Shown: positions 50,395 through 58,290 of the stretch, one piece after another
Layout of the letters: each line of letters starts with the position of its first letter
Position numbering within the stretch: the first letter of the stretch is position 1
Program-made: the position numbers and the translations under genes
The notes under the pieces: model-generated
What the model was told of the DNA's origin: nothing
The model's database searches: none
What the model saw: the letters and a program-made list of their open reading frames with translations, nothing else
Assembly (NCBI GenBank): GCA_038239145.1
Contig: JBBSFB010000017.1
Coordinates: 1 to 64,000 of the forward strand
Reading direction: 5' to 3'
Length of the DNA: 64,000 nt
DNA from: PALSA-610 sp038239145
GTDB taxonomy: Bacteria; Actinomycetota; Acidimicrobiia; IMCC26256; PALSA-610

Positions 50395-51359
50395 AATCCC
50401 ATCTCCGCACCGAGCGCGTCGGCCACCATGCGTGTGACCCGTAGCCCGTGTGCCCGCACGAAGAGATACGGCACGTACATCAGCGGGAGATCAACCTCAC
50501 GTTGGAGGAGCTCGAGGTGCGTGGCGCCGGTGCGGCGCAGCGACACCGCGAGCCGGGCCGCGTCGAGCACGTCGGTCGCGCCCCGGCCGACCCGGGTGGT
50601 CAGGAGATCGCGCGCGTGCGGGGCGCGTAGGCCCTCGAACGTCTCCTCGTCGGCGCGGGTGAAGAGCTCGGGGAGCACGCGGTTCACGATGACGCTGCCG
50701 AGCGGAACGTTCACCTCGTTGCGGATGCGCTCCACGAGCTCGATCGTCTCCGCGACCGGCATCTCCTCCGGAGTGGTGACGACGTTGACTGCAGTGACCG
50801 TGGGATCGGCGAGCAGTTCGGAGAGCCACTGCGTCTGGGTGCGCAGCGGACCGACGTCGACGAGATCCCGGATCGCATCGGCCGCGCCGAGCTGGGCGAC
50901 GATGTGCCCCGTCGCCGCGGCGTCGACGATCACGAGATCGAAATCGGCCCGGCCCTCGATCGACTCGCGCACTTCCCAGACGATCTTGCCGATCGTGAGT
51001 ATCTCCTTTACGCCGGGTGCGGCGGTGGCGACGAAGTCGAGGGCGCGCGCGAGTGGTCCGATCCGTCCGATGACGGGAACCCGGAGATTGAGCCGCAGGT
51101 ACTCCTGCAGCGATGCCTCGGTGTCCATCGCCATCGCGAGGACGCCGGGATATATCTCCTTGGGCGCGAAACCGACGGGCGAATGCTCGAACTGCGCGGG
51201 GATGTCGCCCTTGGCATCGACCTCGACGAGCAGCACGCGCTTGCCGATGCTCGCCGCCAACAACGCCATGGCCGCGGCCATCGTGCTCTTGCCGACGCCG
51301 CCTTTCCCCGTGAAGAAGAGGAGCCGTCGATCGAGCAACTCGGGCGCGGGCCCGTTCAC
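50391..51359 (-). CDS. ArsA/Get3-like ATPase, subunit B
   Basis: A 322-residue partner of the gene downstream. The P-loop FTGKGGVGKSTMAAAMALLA is a deviant Walker A with the signature lysine, switch I is VEVDAKGDIPAQF, and switch II is LVIVDAAATGHIV, where the usual D-T-P-P is replaced by D-A-A-A. That substitution suggests unequal roles for the two ATPases. The GTG start is at 51359. It overlaps the subunit A gene as GTGA and lies 16 bases after the DUF3107 gene, giving an operon DUF3107-B-A-pdtaS. Confidence 0.88.
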   Translation of the reverse strand: MNGPAPELLDRRLLFFTGKGGVGKSTMAAAMALLAASIGKRVLLVEVDAKGDIPAQFEHSPVGFAPKEIYPGVLAMAMDTEASLQEYLRLNLRVPVIGRIGPLARALDFVATAAPGVKEILTIGKIVWEVRESIEGRADFDLVIVDAAATGHIVAQLGAADAIRDLVDVGPLRTQTQWLSELLADPTVTAVNVVTTPEEMPVAETIELVERIRNEVNVPLGSVIVNRVLPELFTRADEETFEGLRAPHARDLLTTRVGRGATDVLDAARLAVSLRRTGATHLELLQREVDLPLMYVPYLFVRAHGLRVTRMVADALGAEMGL

Positions 51360-51374
51360 GGCGGCGTTCGTTTG

Positions 51375-51605
51375 CTAGCTCGCGCCGAAGCCGACCTTGC
51401 GCGCACCGGCGTCGGTCACGATCTCGATGTACGCGATCTTGTCGACCGGTACGCCGATACGGCGACCCTTCTTGTCGGTGAGCCACAAGAACGCGTCGCC
51501 CTTGGACATCGCGCTCTCGATCGTCGCGGTCACGCTGTCGACCGAATCGTCACTCTCGACGGTGAGCTCGCGGGCTGTGTAGACGACTCCGATGCGTACT
51601 TCCAT
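51375..51605 (-). CDS. DUF3107 family protein
   Basis: A 76-residue protein (begins MEVRIGVVYTARELTVES, ends GARKVGFGAS) of the DUF3107 family, found across actinobacteria with no assigned function. The predicted fold is beta-alpha-beta with a central helix (VDSVTATIESAM) and two strands (FLWLTDKKGRRIGVPVDK). It is the first gene of the operon leading to the ArsA-like pair and pdtaS, 16 bases after the end of mrp. Confidence 0.85.
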   Translation of the reverse strand: MEVRIGVVYTARELTVESDDSVDSVTATIESAMSKGDAFLWLTDKKGRRIGVPVDKIAYIEIVTDAGARKVGFGAS

Positions 51606-51621
51606 GCCTCGACCCTAGCCG

Positions 51622-52749
51622 TCAGACGATCTTGAGCTGGGTTCGGTAGATGCGTTTCGGCGCCATCTCGACGTCGAGCCGCTCGGCCATCGCCGTGAAC
51701 ACCAGCGAGGCGGGATCGTCGGGATGGCTCACCACGATCGGCTCGCCGTTGTCGGCTCCCGCCCGCAGCTCGGGAACGAGCGGGACCTGGCCGAGCAGCG
51801 GCACCTCGAGCTGATCGGCAAGTTCCTGACCGCCGCCTTCGCCGAAGAGCCGGTACTCGGTGCCGTGCTCGCATTCGAACCACGACATGTTCTCGATGAC
51901 GCCGACGACCGAGAGGTTGACCTTGCGCGACATGTACGCAGCGCGCTGGGCCACCTTCTGCGCAGCAGGCTGCGGCGTGGTCACGACGATGACCTCGGCC
52001 CGCGGGAGGAACTGCGCCATCGACAGCGCGATGTCGCCGGTGCCCGGGGGCATGTCGACGATGAGGTACTCCGGTTCGCCCCAGTGCACGTCGGTGAGGA
52101 ACTGCTCGAGGGCCTTGTGCAGCATCGGTCCGCGCCACACGACCGGCTGGTCCTCGCGGGCGAAGAAGCCCATCGAGATCAACGTGACGCCGTTCGCATC
52201 GGGCGGGACGATCACGTCGTCGATGACCGTCGGCGGGCGATCGATGCCGAGCATGCGCGGCATGGAGAAGCCCCACACGTCGGCGTCGATGGCGGCGACC
52301 TTGCGGCCTCGCTGGGCCAGCGCCACCGCGAGGTTGGTGGTGACCGACGACTTGCCGACACCTCCCTTGCCCGAGGCGATCGCAATGATCCGGGTATTCG
52401 AATCGGTGAACGGGTTGTTCCGGTGCTCGTGGCCTTCGTGGCCCGCGCCGGTCCCGCCCTGGAGCTGCTGGGAGAGCGCGGCCCGTTCCTCGTCGGTCAT
52501 GACGCCGAGGTCGACATCGACGTGGGCGACTCCCGCGAGGGGCGCCACCGCCTCGGTGACCCGCTTGACGATCTCGGTGCGCATGGGGCACCCGGCGACA
52601 GTCAGGGCGATGGTGACCTTGATGTTCCCGCCGTCGATCTCGATCCCCCGGACCATGTTCAACTCGACGATCGAGCGGTGGATCTCGGGGTCTTCGACCG
52701 GGCGCAGGGCTTCGAGCACCTGGGACTCGCTCGGGGCCTCGTTGGGCAT
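51622..52749 (-). CDS. mrp: Mrp/ApbC/NBP35-type Fe-S cluster carrier ATPase
   Basis: A 375-residue P-loop protein that carries or inserts iron-sulfur clusters. An N-terminal MIP18/DUF59 domain (VLEALRPVEDPEIHRSIVEL) precedes a His-rich linker (GAGHEGHEH) and the ATPase (IAIASGKGGVGKSSVTTNLA; AAIDADVWGFSMPRML; LIVDMPPGTGD). Of the CxxC pair in this family, the C-terminal region has only ENMSWFECEHG, which lacks the second Cys. GGAGG 8 bases before ATG 52749 fixes the start. It is divergent from a SufR-like gene across a palindrome. Confidence 0.92.
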   Translation of the reverse strand: MPNEAPSESQVLEALRPVEDPEIHRSIVELNMVRGIEIDGGNIKVTIALTVAGCPMRTEIVKRVTEAVAPLAGVAHVDVDLGVMTDEERAALSQQLQGGTGAGHEGHEHRNNPFTDSNTRIIAIASGKGGVGKSSVTTNLAVALAQRGRKVAAIDADVWGFSMPRMLGIDRPPTVIDDVIVPPDANGVTLISMGFFAREDQPVVWRGPMLHKALEQFLTDVHWGEPEYLIVDMPPGTGDIALSMAQFLPRAEVIVVTTPQPAAQKVAQRAAYMSRKVNLSVVGVIENMSWFECEHGTEYRLFGEGGGQELADQLEVPLLGQVPLVPELRAGADNGEPIVVSHPDDPASLVFTAMAERLDVEMAPKRIYRTQLKIV

Positions 52750-52780
52750 GTAGGGCCTCCGGGGTATTTCCACTACCGAC

Positions 52781-52797
52781 ATAGGTAGAATACCTAT
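52781..52797. promoter_or_regulatory. shared operator of the divergent Fe-S locus
   Basis: ATAGGTA (52781-52787), GAA, TACCTAT (52791-52797) is a perfect inverted repeat. On the plus strand it overlaps TAGAAT (52785-52790), 8 bases before GTG 52799. On the minus strand it overlaps TATTCT (52792-52787), a -10 for mrp. One regulator bound here would control both genes; the adjacent SufR-like protein is the natural candidate (inference). Confidence 0.65.
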
Positions 52798-52798
52798 C

Positions 52799-53506
52799 GT
52801 GGCCAACGAAGATCTCACCGCGGACGAGTTCGGCGCCGCGGTCGCGGCGGTCACGAACGCCTTCGGTGACCCGACCCGCCGCGACATCTACCTGTTCGTG
52901 CGCTCGTCGGCCGACGGAGCCAAGGCGGCCGAGGTCGCCGAGCGTTTCGCGCTGCACCCGAACGTCGCCCGCCACCACCTCGAGAAGCTCGCGGGCGGGA
53001 GCTACCTCGATGTCGAGCTCGAGCGGCACGTGTCGGCGGGCCGGCCGTCGAAGCGGTACCGCGCCGCGGCCAACGACTCCCATCTCTCGTTTCCACCCAA
53101 GCGCGACGACCTGCTCGCGACGCTGCTCGCCCGGGCCCTCGAACGACTCCCGATCGACGAAGCCCGCGCCCTCGCCGAGGAGGTCGGCTACGACTACGGC
53201 CGATCGATCGCGGCGCGCATGGAGCCGACCGAAGGACACCGTTCGGTCAAGGCCGCGGTTGCGTCGGTCGCCGACGCGCTGACCGCGCATGGTTTCGCCG
53301 CGCACGCCGAAGCCCGCGGCAATCTCCTCACGCTCGTCTCCGAGCACTGCCCGTTCGGCGAGGCCGCGCAGAAGTGGCCTCACGTCCTGTGCGCGGTTGA
53401 CACCGGAATGGTGCGCGGGATGCTCGAAGGTCTCTACGGCGAGACCTCGCCCCAGCTGACCGAGAGTCGCCCCGACGGCGACCAGCACTGCGTCACGCGC
53501 GTCTGA
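52799..53506 (+). CDS. SufR-like iron-sulfur-sensing regulator
   Basis: A 235-residue winged-helix protein (AFGDPTRRDIYLFVRSSADG; KAAEVAERFALHPNVARHHLEKLAGGSYL). The C-terminal half carries cysteines at about 184 (EHCPFGEAA), 198 (HVLCAVD) and 231 (DQHCVTRV), the layout of SufR proteins that bind a [4Fe-4S] or [2Fe-2S] cluster, though SufR from cyanobacteria has four. GTG 52799 is probably leaderless. Its neighbours are an Fe-S carrier (divergent) and a cysteine desulfurase (20 bases downstream), which supports a role in sensing Fe-S status. Confidence 0.8.
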   Translation: MANEDLTADEFGAAVAAVTNAFGDPTRRDIYLFVRSSADGAKAAEVAERFALHPNVARHHLEKLAGGSYLDVELERHVSAGRPSKRYRAAANDSHLSFPPKRDDLLATLLARALERLPIDEARALAEEVGYDYGRSIAARMEPTEGHRSVKAAVASVADALTAHGFAAHAEARGNLLTLVSEHCPFGEAAQKWPHVLCAVDTGMVRGMLEGLYGETSPQLTESRPDGDQHCVTRV

Positions 53507-53525
53507 GTGTCCGGGTAGCAACCTC

Positions 53526-54656
53526 GTGGCGGTCGCGCGCGCGTATCTCGATCACGCTTCCACCTCGCCGTTGCGCGACGCGGCACTCGCTGTGATGCGA
53601 CCGTTCCTCGAGTCTTCGTTCGGCGACCCGGGGCGATTGCACGCCGAGGGTCGAACAACGCGCGTTGCGCTCGAGAACGCGCGCGAACAAGTGGCGGCTT
53701 GCTTCGGCGCGCGACCGCGCGAGGTCGTGTTCACCTCGTCGGGTACGGAGGCCGTGAACACCGCGATTGTCGGCGCGTTGGCCCGCGCCGCCGCGGGGGG
53801 CGGTGGGCGGCACGTAGTGACGACCGCCGTGGAGCACTCGTGTGTGCGAGACGCGATCGCACGAGGCTCCGACGACGTCACGGTGGTCGGGGTCGACCGG
53901 GTCGGGCGATTCTCCGGCGACGACGTCGTCAACGCGGTACGACCCGAGACCGCGCTGGTGAGCGTCCAGCTTGCGAACCACGAGGTCGGGACGCTCCAGG
54001 CCGTCGCCGGGCTCGCGGCCGCGTTGGGCGAGCGCGGCGCCCTGCTCCACGTCGACGCGTGCGCCGCGGCCGGGCACACCGTCGTCGACTTTGCAGCGCT
54101 CGGCGCCGATCTCTGTTCGGTCACGGCCCACAAGTTCGGTGGTCCGCTGGGCGCGGGCGCACTTCTCGTGCGCAGGGGGCTCCGGGTCCCGCCGCTGCTC
54201 GTCGGGGGTGCGCAGGAGCGCGCCCGCCGGGGCGGCATCGAGAACGTCCCCGCGTGGGTGGGCTTCGGCGCCGCGTGCGCAGCCGTCGACCTCGACGTGG
54301 AAGCCGACGCGCAGCGGATGCTGATCGAGCGCGCCGCGGTCGTCGTCGAGCTCGTCACCGGCATCGAACGGTTCGGCGACGGATCCCTGCCGAACGTGCT
54401 GTGCCTCGGCATCGGCGGGGTCGAGGCCGAACCGATCCTCCTTGCCCTCGATCAGCACGGGGTGGCCGTCCACTCCGGTTCCGCGTGCTCGTCGGAAACG
54501 CTGGAACCGTCGCCGGTGTTGGAGGCGATGGGGGTCGAGGCCGACCGATCGCTTCGTCTCTCGGTGGGCTGGTCGTCGACCCCGGCCGACGTCGAGCGGT
54601 TTGTGGAAGCGTTCCCGGGAATCGTCGATCGGCTCCGGGGGTTACGCACGTCATGA
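53526..54656 (+). CDS. cysteine desulfurase (IscS/NifS type)
   Basis: A 376-residue PLP enzyme that takes sulfur from cysteine for Fe-S clusters or tRNA thiolation. YLDHASTSPLR is at the N-terminus, the PLP lysine in VTAHKFGGPLGAG, and the catalytic Cys in the mobile loop HSGSACSSETLEPSP. Group I features (long loop, ALVSVQLANHEVGTLQ) are present. GTG 53526 lies 20 bases after the SufR-like stop. No IscU/SufU scaffold follows, so sulfur may go to another acceptor such as MnmA, or to a SUF system elsewhere. Confidence 0.93.
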   Translation: MAVARAYLDHASTSPLRDAALAVMRPFLESSFGDPGRLHAEGRTTRVALENAREQVAACFGARPREVVFTSSGTEAVNTAIVGALARAAAGGGGRHVVTTAVEHSCVRDAIARGSDDVTVVGVDRVGRFSGDDVVNAVRPETALVSVQLANHEVGTLQAVAGLAAALGERGALLHVDACAAAGHTVVDFAALGADLCSVTAHKFGGPLGAGALLVRRGLRVPPLLVGGAQERARRGGIENVPAWVGFGAACAAVDLDVEADAQRMLIERAAVVVELVTGIERFGDGSLPNVLCLGIGGVEAEPILLALDQHGVAVHSGSACSSETLEPSPVLEAMGVEADRSLRLSVGWSSTPADVERFVEAFPGIVDRLRGLRTS

Positions 54657-54669
54657 CGAGGAGGGTCCG

Positions 54670-55140
54670 ATGACGGCAACGGTTCGCCGGCTCAATCACG
54701 CGGTGCTCTACGTGCGCGACGCGCGCCGGGCCGCCGCGTTCTACGAGGAAGCATTCGGGTTCGAGGTGCTCGCCGACTACGGCGAGGGGGCGGCCGTCTT
54801 CATGCGCGCTGCCGGCACCGAGAACCACCACGACCTCGGCCTGTTCTCTCTCGGGCTCCAGGCTCCCCTCCCCGAGGCCGGCCGCGTCGGGCTGTACCAC
54901 CTCGCCTGGCAGGTCGACACGATCCTCGACCTCGCCGAGATCCGGGAGCGGCTCGTCCGCCTGAATTCGATCGTCGGCGAGAGCGACCACGGCGTGACCA
55001 AGTCGCTCTACGGAAAAGACCCCGACGGGAACGAGTTCGAGGTCATGTGGATGGTGCCTCGCGAGCAGTGGGGCGACATGGAGCACGAGGCCATCACCAA
55101 GCGCCTCGACCTCGACGCCGAACTCACCCGCCACGCCTGA
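54670..55140 (+). CDS. VOC-family protein (glyoxalase/extradiol dioxygenase fold)
   Basis: A 156-residue protein with two beta-alpha-beta-beta-beta units. The metal ligands expected of the fold are His in RLNHAVLYVRD, His in GLYHLAWQVD and Glu in GNEFEVMWM. It resembles the catechol 2,3-dioxygenase-like group. The substrate is unknown. GAGGAGGG precedes ATG 54670 by about 7 bases, a strong site. It lies 13 bases after the cysteine desulfurase and is probably co-transcribed, although no functional link is evident. Confidence 0.87.
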   Translation: MTATVRRLNHAVLYVRDARRAAAFYEEAFGFEVLADYGEGAAVFMRAAGTENHHDLGLFSLGLQAPLPEAGRVGLYHLAWQVDTILDLAEIRERLVRLNSIVGESDHGVTKSLYGKDPDGNEFEVMWMVPREQWGDMEHEAITKRLDLDAELTRHA

Positions 55141-55152
55141 CCGCTCAAATCT

Positions 55153-55213
55153 CCACCAACTGTAGGGCGAGAAATAAGCACTATGCGTTGAAAACTCGCA
55201 CAACTGTTGGTGG
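55153..55213. terminator. 61-base palindromic element, copy 2, between convergent genes
   Basis: This copy has the same length as 42781-42841 and the same offset (26) to the shared centre CACTATGCG (55179-55187). The outer arms CCACCAAC (55153-55160) and GTTGGTGG (55206-55213) are conserved. The inner stem sequence is different but still pairs: GCGAG (55167-55171) with CTCGC (55195-55199). It separates the convergent VOC and aconitase genes. Confidence 0.8.
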
Positions 55214-55267
55214 GCTTTTGTTGGTGGGCTTTTGCTGGTGGGCTTTTGCTGGTGGGCTTTTGTTGGT
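55206..55267. repeat. 14-base tandem repeat, 4.4 copies
   Basis: The unit GTTGGTGGGCTTTT (T/C variable at position 2) repeats four times from 55206 to 55261, followed by a partial copy that reaches the aconitase stop. The unit equals the 3' arm of the palindromic element plus a T-run, so it looks like an expanded terminator half. Confidence 0.9.
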
Positions 55268-57534
55268 CAGGGACGTTGGGCGAGGAGGTTGAGGGCGGAT
55301 CCGGCGCGGAACCAGTCGATGTGCTCGTCGGAGAGCGTGTGGTTCGCGGTGAACGCCCGGATCGAACCGTCGGCGTGATGCACAACGACGCTGACGAAGC
55401 GGCCGGGCGCCAACCCGGCGAGCCCGTCGATGTCGACGACGTCGTCGACCCGGATCTCGTCGTAGTCGGCCGGGTCGGCGAAGGTGAGCGGGAGCACTCC
55501 CTGCTTCTTCAGGTTGGCCTCGGCGATGCGAGCGAACGACCGCGCCAACACGGCCCGCCCGCCCATGAACCTCGGTTCCATCGCCGCGTGTTCACGCGAC
55601 GAGCCTTCGCCGTAGTTGTCGTCGCCGATCGCGATCCACTCGATGCCACTTCGCTTGTAGTCGCGCGCGAGCTCCGGCAACGGCTTGACCGAACCGTCTC
55701 GAGCGTCGACGCCCGTCCCCGGTTCTCCGTCGGCGAAGGCGTTCACCGCGCCGAGGAACAGGTTCTGGGAGATGTTCGTCAGGTGACCGCGGTACGCCAG
55801 CCATTTCCCGGCCGGTGACACGTGGTCGGTCGTGCACTTGCCCCGAGACTTCAGCAAGACCCGAAGACCTCGGATGTCGTGGCCGTCCCAGGCCGGGAAC
55901 GGTTCGAGCAGCTCGAGCCGGTCGGAGCCGGGCGCGACGGCCACCGCGACCGCGCTCCCGTCGGCGAGCGGCGCCGAGAATCCGCTCGCGCCGCGATCGA
56001 AGCCGCGTGCCGGCAGGTCGTCGGCCACGGGCGGGTCGAACTCGTCGAGGAACGACCCGTCGAGCTTCCCGCTCAGGGCCATGCCGACCGCCGTCTCCGG
56101 CGATCCGATGAAGGCGAGCGTGTTCTTGTTGCCGTCGTTGCGGCCCGGGAAGTTACGGTTGAACGTCGTGACGATGACGTTCGGTCCCGCGGCCGCCCGG
56201 TGGGTTTCGTCGTCGCGCCGCCACTGCCCGATGCAGGGACCACACGCGTTCGCGAGCACAGTCGCGCCGATTGCTTCGAGATCGGCGAGCAGACCGTCGC
56301 GCTCGATCGTCGCGCGCACCTGTTCCGATCCCGGCGTCACCATCAGAGGAACTTTCACGCGCAGCCCACGCGCCGCGGCCTGGCGGGCCAGGTGCGCGGC
56401 GCGACCGATGTCCTCGTACGACGAGTTCGTGCACGAGCCGACGAGCGCGGCCGACACCTCGGTCGGGTAGCCCAGACGCGCCGCGTCGGCGGCGACTTCC
56501 GACACCGGACGATCGAGGTCGGGCGTGTTCGGGCCGACGAGATGGGGCTCCAGCGTCGACAAGTCGATGTCGACGACGCGATCGAAGTACCGGTCGGCAT
56601 CGACCTCGACCTCCGGGTCGTCAACGAGGTACTCGCCGTAGCGGTCGGCCAGATCCGCGAGCGCCTCTCTCCCCGTCGCTTTCAGGTACTTCGCAGTGTT
56701 GTCGTCGTACGCGAAGAGCGAACACGTGGCGCCGATCTCGGCGCCCATGTTGCAGATCGTGGCCTTGCCCGTCGCCGAGATCGACTGCGCGCCCGAGCCG
56801 TAGTACTGGACGATGGCGCCGGTGCCACCGTTCACAGTGAGCAGGCCGGCGACCTTCAAGATGACGTCCTTCGCCGCGGTCCAGCCGGAAAGCTCGCCTG
56901 TGAGCCGCACCCCGATCAGCTTGGGAACCCGAGTGTTGTACGGCCACCCGGCCATCACATCGACCGTGTCAGCGCCCCCAACGCCGATCGCGATCATGCC
57001 CAGCCCACCCGCGTTGGGCGTGTGCGAGTCGGCGCCGACCATCATCCCGCCCGGGAACGCGTAGTTCTCGAGCACCACCTGGTGGATGATCCCGCTGCCG
57101 GGGTTCCAGAACCCGATCCCGTACTTGGCCGAGACCGCACGCAGGAACTCGTACACCTCGCGGTTCGTGTCGAGTGCGACGACCATGTCGTCGTCGGCGC
57201 CAACGCGCGCCTGGATGAGGTGGTCGCAGTGCACCGTCGTGGGCACTGCGACCGTCGGCATCTTCGCGAGCATGAACTGCAGCAGCGTCATCTGCGCGGT
57301 CGCGTCCTGCAATGCAACGCGGTCGGGCCGATAATCGGCGTAGTCGACGCCGCGCGTCCAGCCGACGCCCTGTGGGTCGACCGCGTGCACCGCGAGAACC
57401 TTCTCCGCGAAGGTGAGCGGCCGTCCCAGACGTTCTCGCGCGGTCGCGACCCGGTCGGGAAACTTGCCGTACAGAGCCTCGACGAGCGAGTCCGGGGTGG
57501 CGGCTCCGGCTTGGGATCCGATCTGGTCAGGCAT
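55267..57534 (-). CDS. acn: aconitate hydratase
   Basis: A 755-residue [4Fe-4S] enzyme that isomerises citrate to isocitrate in the TCA cycle. The cluster cysteines are in VGSCTNSSYEDIG and ACGPCIGQW. GADSHTPNAGGLGM, TFNRNFPGRNDGN and DDNYGEGSSREHAAMEPR are family signatures. The length and domain order match the mitochondrial-type aconitase rather than the roughly 900-residue AcnA of many actinobacteria. ATG 57534 overlaps the GntR stop by eight bases. Kgd, also in this window, is a later step of the same cycle. Confidence 0.95.
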   Translation of the reverse strand: MPDQIGSQAGAATPDSLVEALYGKFPDRVATARERLGRPLTFAEKVLAVHAVDPQGVGWTRGVDYADYRPDRVALQDATAQMTLLQFMLAKMPTVAVPTTVHCDHLIQARVGADDDMVVALDTNREVYEFLRAVSAKYGIGFWNPGSGIIHQVVLENYAFPGGMMVGADSHTPNAGGLGMIAIGVGGADTVDVMAGWPYNTRVPKLIGVRLTGELSGWTAAKDVILKVAGLLTVNGGTGAIVQYYGSGAQSISATGKATICNMGAEIGATCSLFAYDDNTAKYLKATGREALADLADRYGEYLVDDPEVEVDADRYFDRVVDIDLSTLEPHLVGPNTPDLDRPVSEVAADAARLGYPTEVSAALVGSCTNSSYEDIGRAAHLARQAAARGLRVKVPLMVTPGSEQVRATIERDGLLADLEAIGATVLANACGPCIGQWRRDDETHRAAAGPNVIVTTFNRNFPGRNDGNKNTLAFIGSPETAVGMALSGKLDGSFLDEFDPPVADDLPARGFDRGASGFSAPLADGSAVAVAVAPGSDRLELLEPFPAWDGHDIRGLRVLLKSRGKCTTDHVSPAGKWLAYRGHLTNISQNLFLGAVNAFADGEPGTGVDARDGSVKPLPELARDYKRSGIEWIAIGDDNYGEGSSREHAAMEPRFMGGRAVLARSFARIAEANLKKQGVLPLTFADPADYDEIRVDDVVDIDGLAGLAPGRFVSVVVHHADGSIRAFTANHTLSDEHIDWFRAGSALNLLAQRP

Positions 57535-58249
57535 GTTGGAGGGCTCCTGCTCGCAACGAGAACTCGATCTCGAACGTGGTGCGGTCGGCCGGGTAGCGAT
57601 GCTCCGACACGAGGACGGGCGCGCCGGCCGTCTCGAAGGTGACGCGTCGGCACAACAACAACGGCGCGCCAAGCGCGCACGCGAGCAACCGCGCCGACGC
57701 CGCGCTCGCGATCTCGGCGGTGATCGTCTGGTGCACCGAACCGAGCTCCACGCCCCGCAGCGGCAGCAGGTCGTAGAACGTCGCCCGATCGACGTCGGCC
57801 CGGGACACGTCGGCGCCGACGTCGGCGCGCACCCAGACCGTCACCAACGCGAAGGGCTCGTCGTCGGCCAGGTTCACCCGTTCGACCCGCAGCACCTCCG
57901 ACCCCCGATCGACGCGCAACGAGTCGGCGACCGATACCGGCGCCTCGACGAAGCCGAATCCGAGGATCTCCCGGCCCGGTCGAGCCCCCGCCGATTCGAC
58001 CGCGGCCTCCACCGTCGTGACCCGGCCGAGCGGTTGGCGCACCGGATCGACCGCCGCGAACCACCCCGCGCCCCGGCGACTCGCGACCAGACCCTCCTGG
58101 CGGAGCAGGTCGAGGGCCCGGCGCACGGTGACCCGGCTGGTCCCGTACTCCCGGGCGAGCTCGAGCTCCCCGGCCAGGGCACCCCCGGCGCCGACGTCTC
58201 GGGCGGCGATTCGGGCCCGTAGGGCATCGGCAAGGTCGAGGTAGCGCAC
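57527..58249 (-). CDS. GntR/HutC-family regulator upstream of aconitase
   Basis: A 240-residue regulator. The N-terminal winged helix is LADALRARIAARDVGAGGALAGELELAREYGTSRVTVRRALDLL, and the C-terminal UTRA effector domain spans residues about 90-235 (VLRVERVNLADDEPFALV; TFYDLLPLRGVELGSV; LLLCRRVTFETAG). UTRA domains bind small acids or sugar phosphates. It shares an operon with aconitase (eight-base overlap), so the effector may be a TCA intermediate; that is inference. GTG 58249 has TACGAT 7 bases upstream, indicating a leaderless transcript. Confidence 0.9.
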   Translation of the reverse strand: MRYLDLADALRARIAARDVGAGGALAGELELAREYGTSRVTVRRALDLLRQEGLVASRRGAGWFAAVDPVRQPLGRVTTVEAAVESAGARPGREILGFGFVEAPVSVADSLRVDRGSEVLRVERVNLADDEPFALVTVWVRADVGADVSRADVDRATFYDLLPLRGVELGSVHQTITAEIASAASARLLACALGAPLLLCRRVTFETAGAPVLVSEHRYPADRTTFEIEFSLRAGALQHA

Positions 58250-58261
58250 GGCCTGTATCGT

Positions 58262-58287
58262 ACTTGTCTACCTCAGACCTGACAAGT
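58262..58287. promoter_or_regulatory. probable GntR operator
   Basis: The inverted repeat ACTTGTC (58262-58268) / GACAAGT (58281-58287) with a 12-base spacer lies just upstream of the minus-strand TACGAT -10 box (58262-58257) of the GntR-acn operon. The position over the -35 region fits autorepression. Confidence 0.6.
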
Positions 58288-58290
58288 GCT

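Noticed and set aside
49159..51359. ArsA-like genes as an arsenite efflux operon
   Set aside because: No arsB, arsC, arsD or arsR is nearby, and the pair matches the actinobacterial Get3-like pair instead.
55206..55267. Short regular repeats suggesting a CRISPR array
   Set aside because: Units are only 14 bases and directly adjacent with no spacers; it is a tandem repeat.
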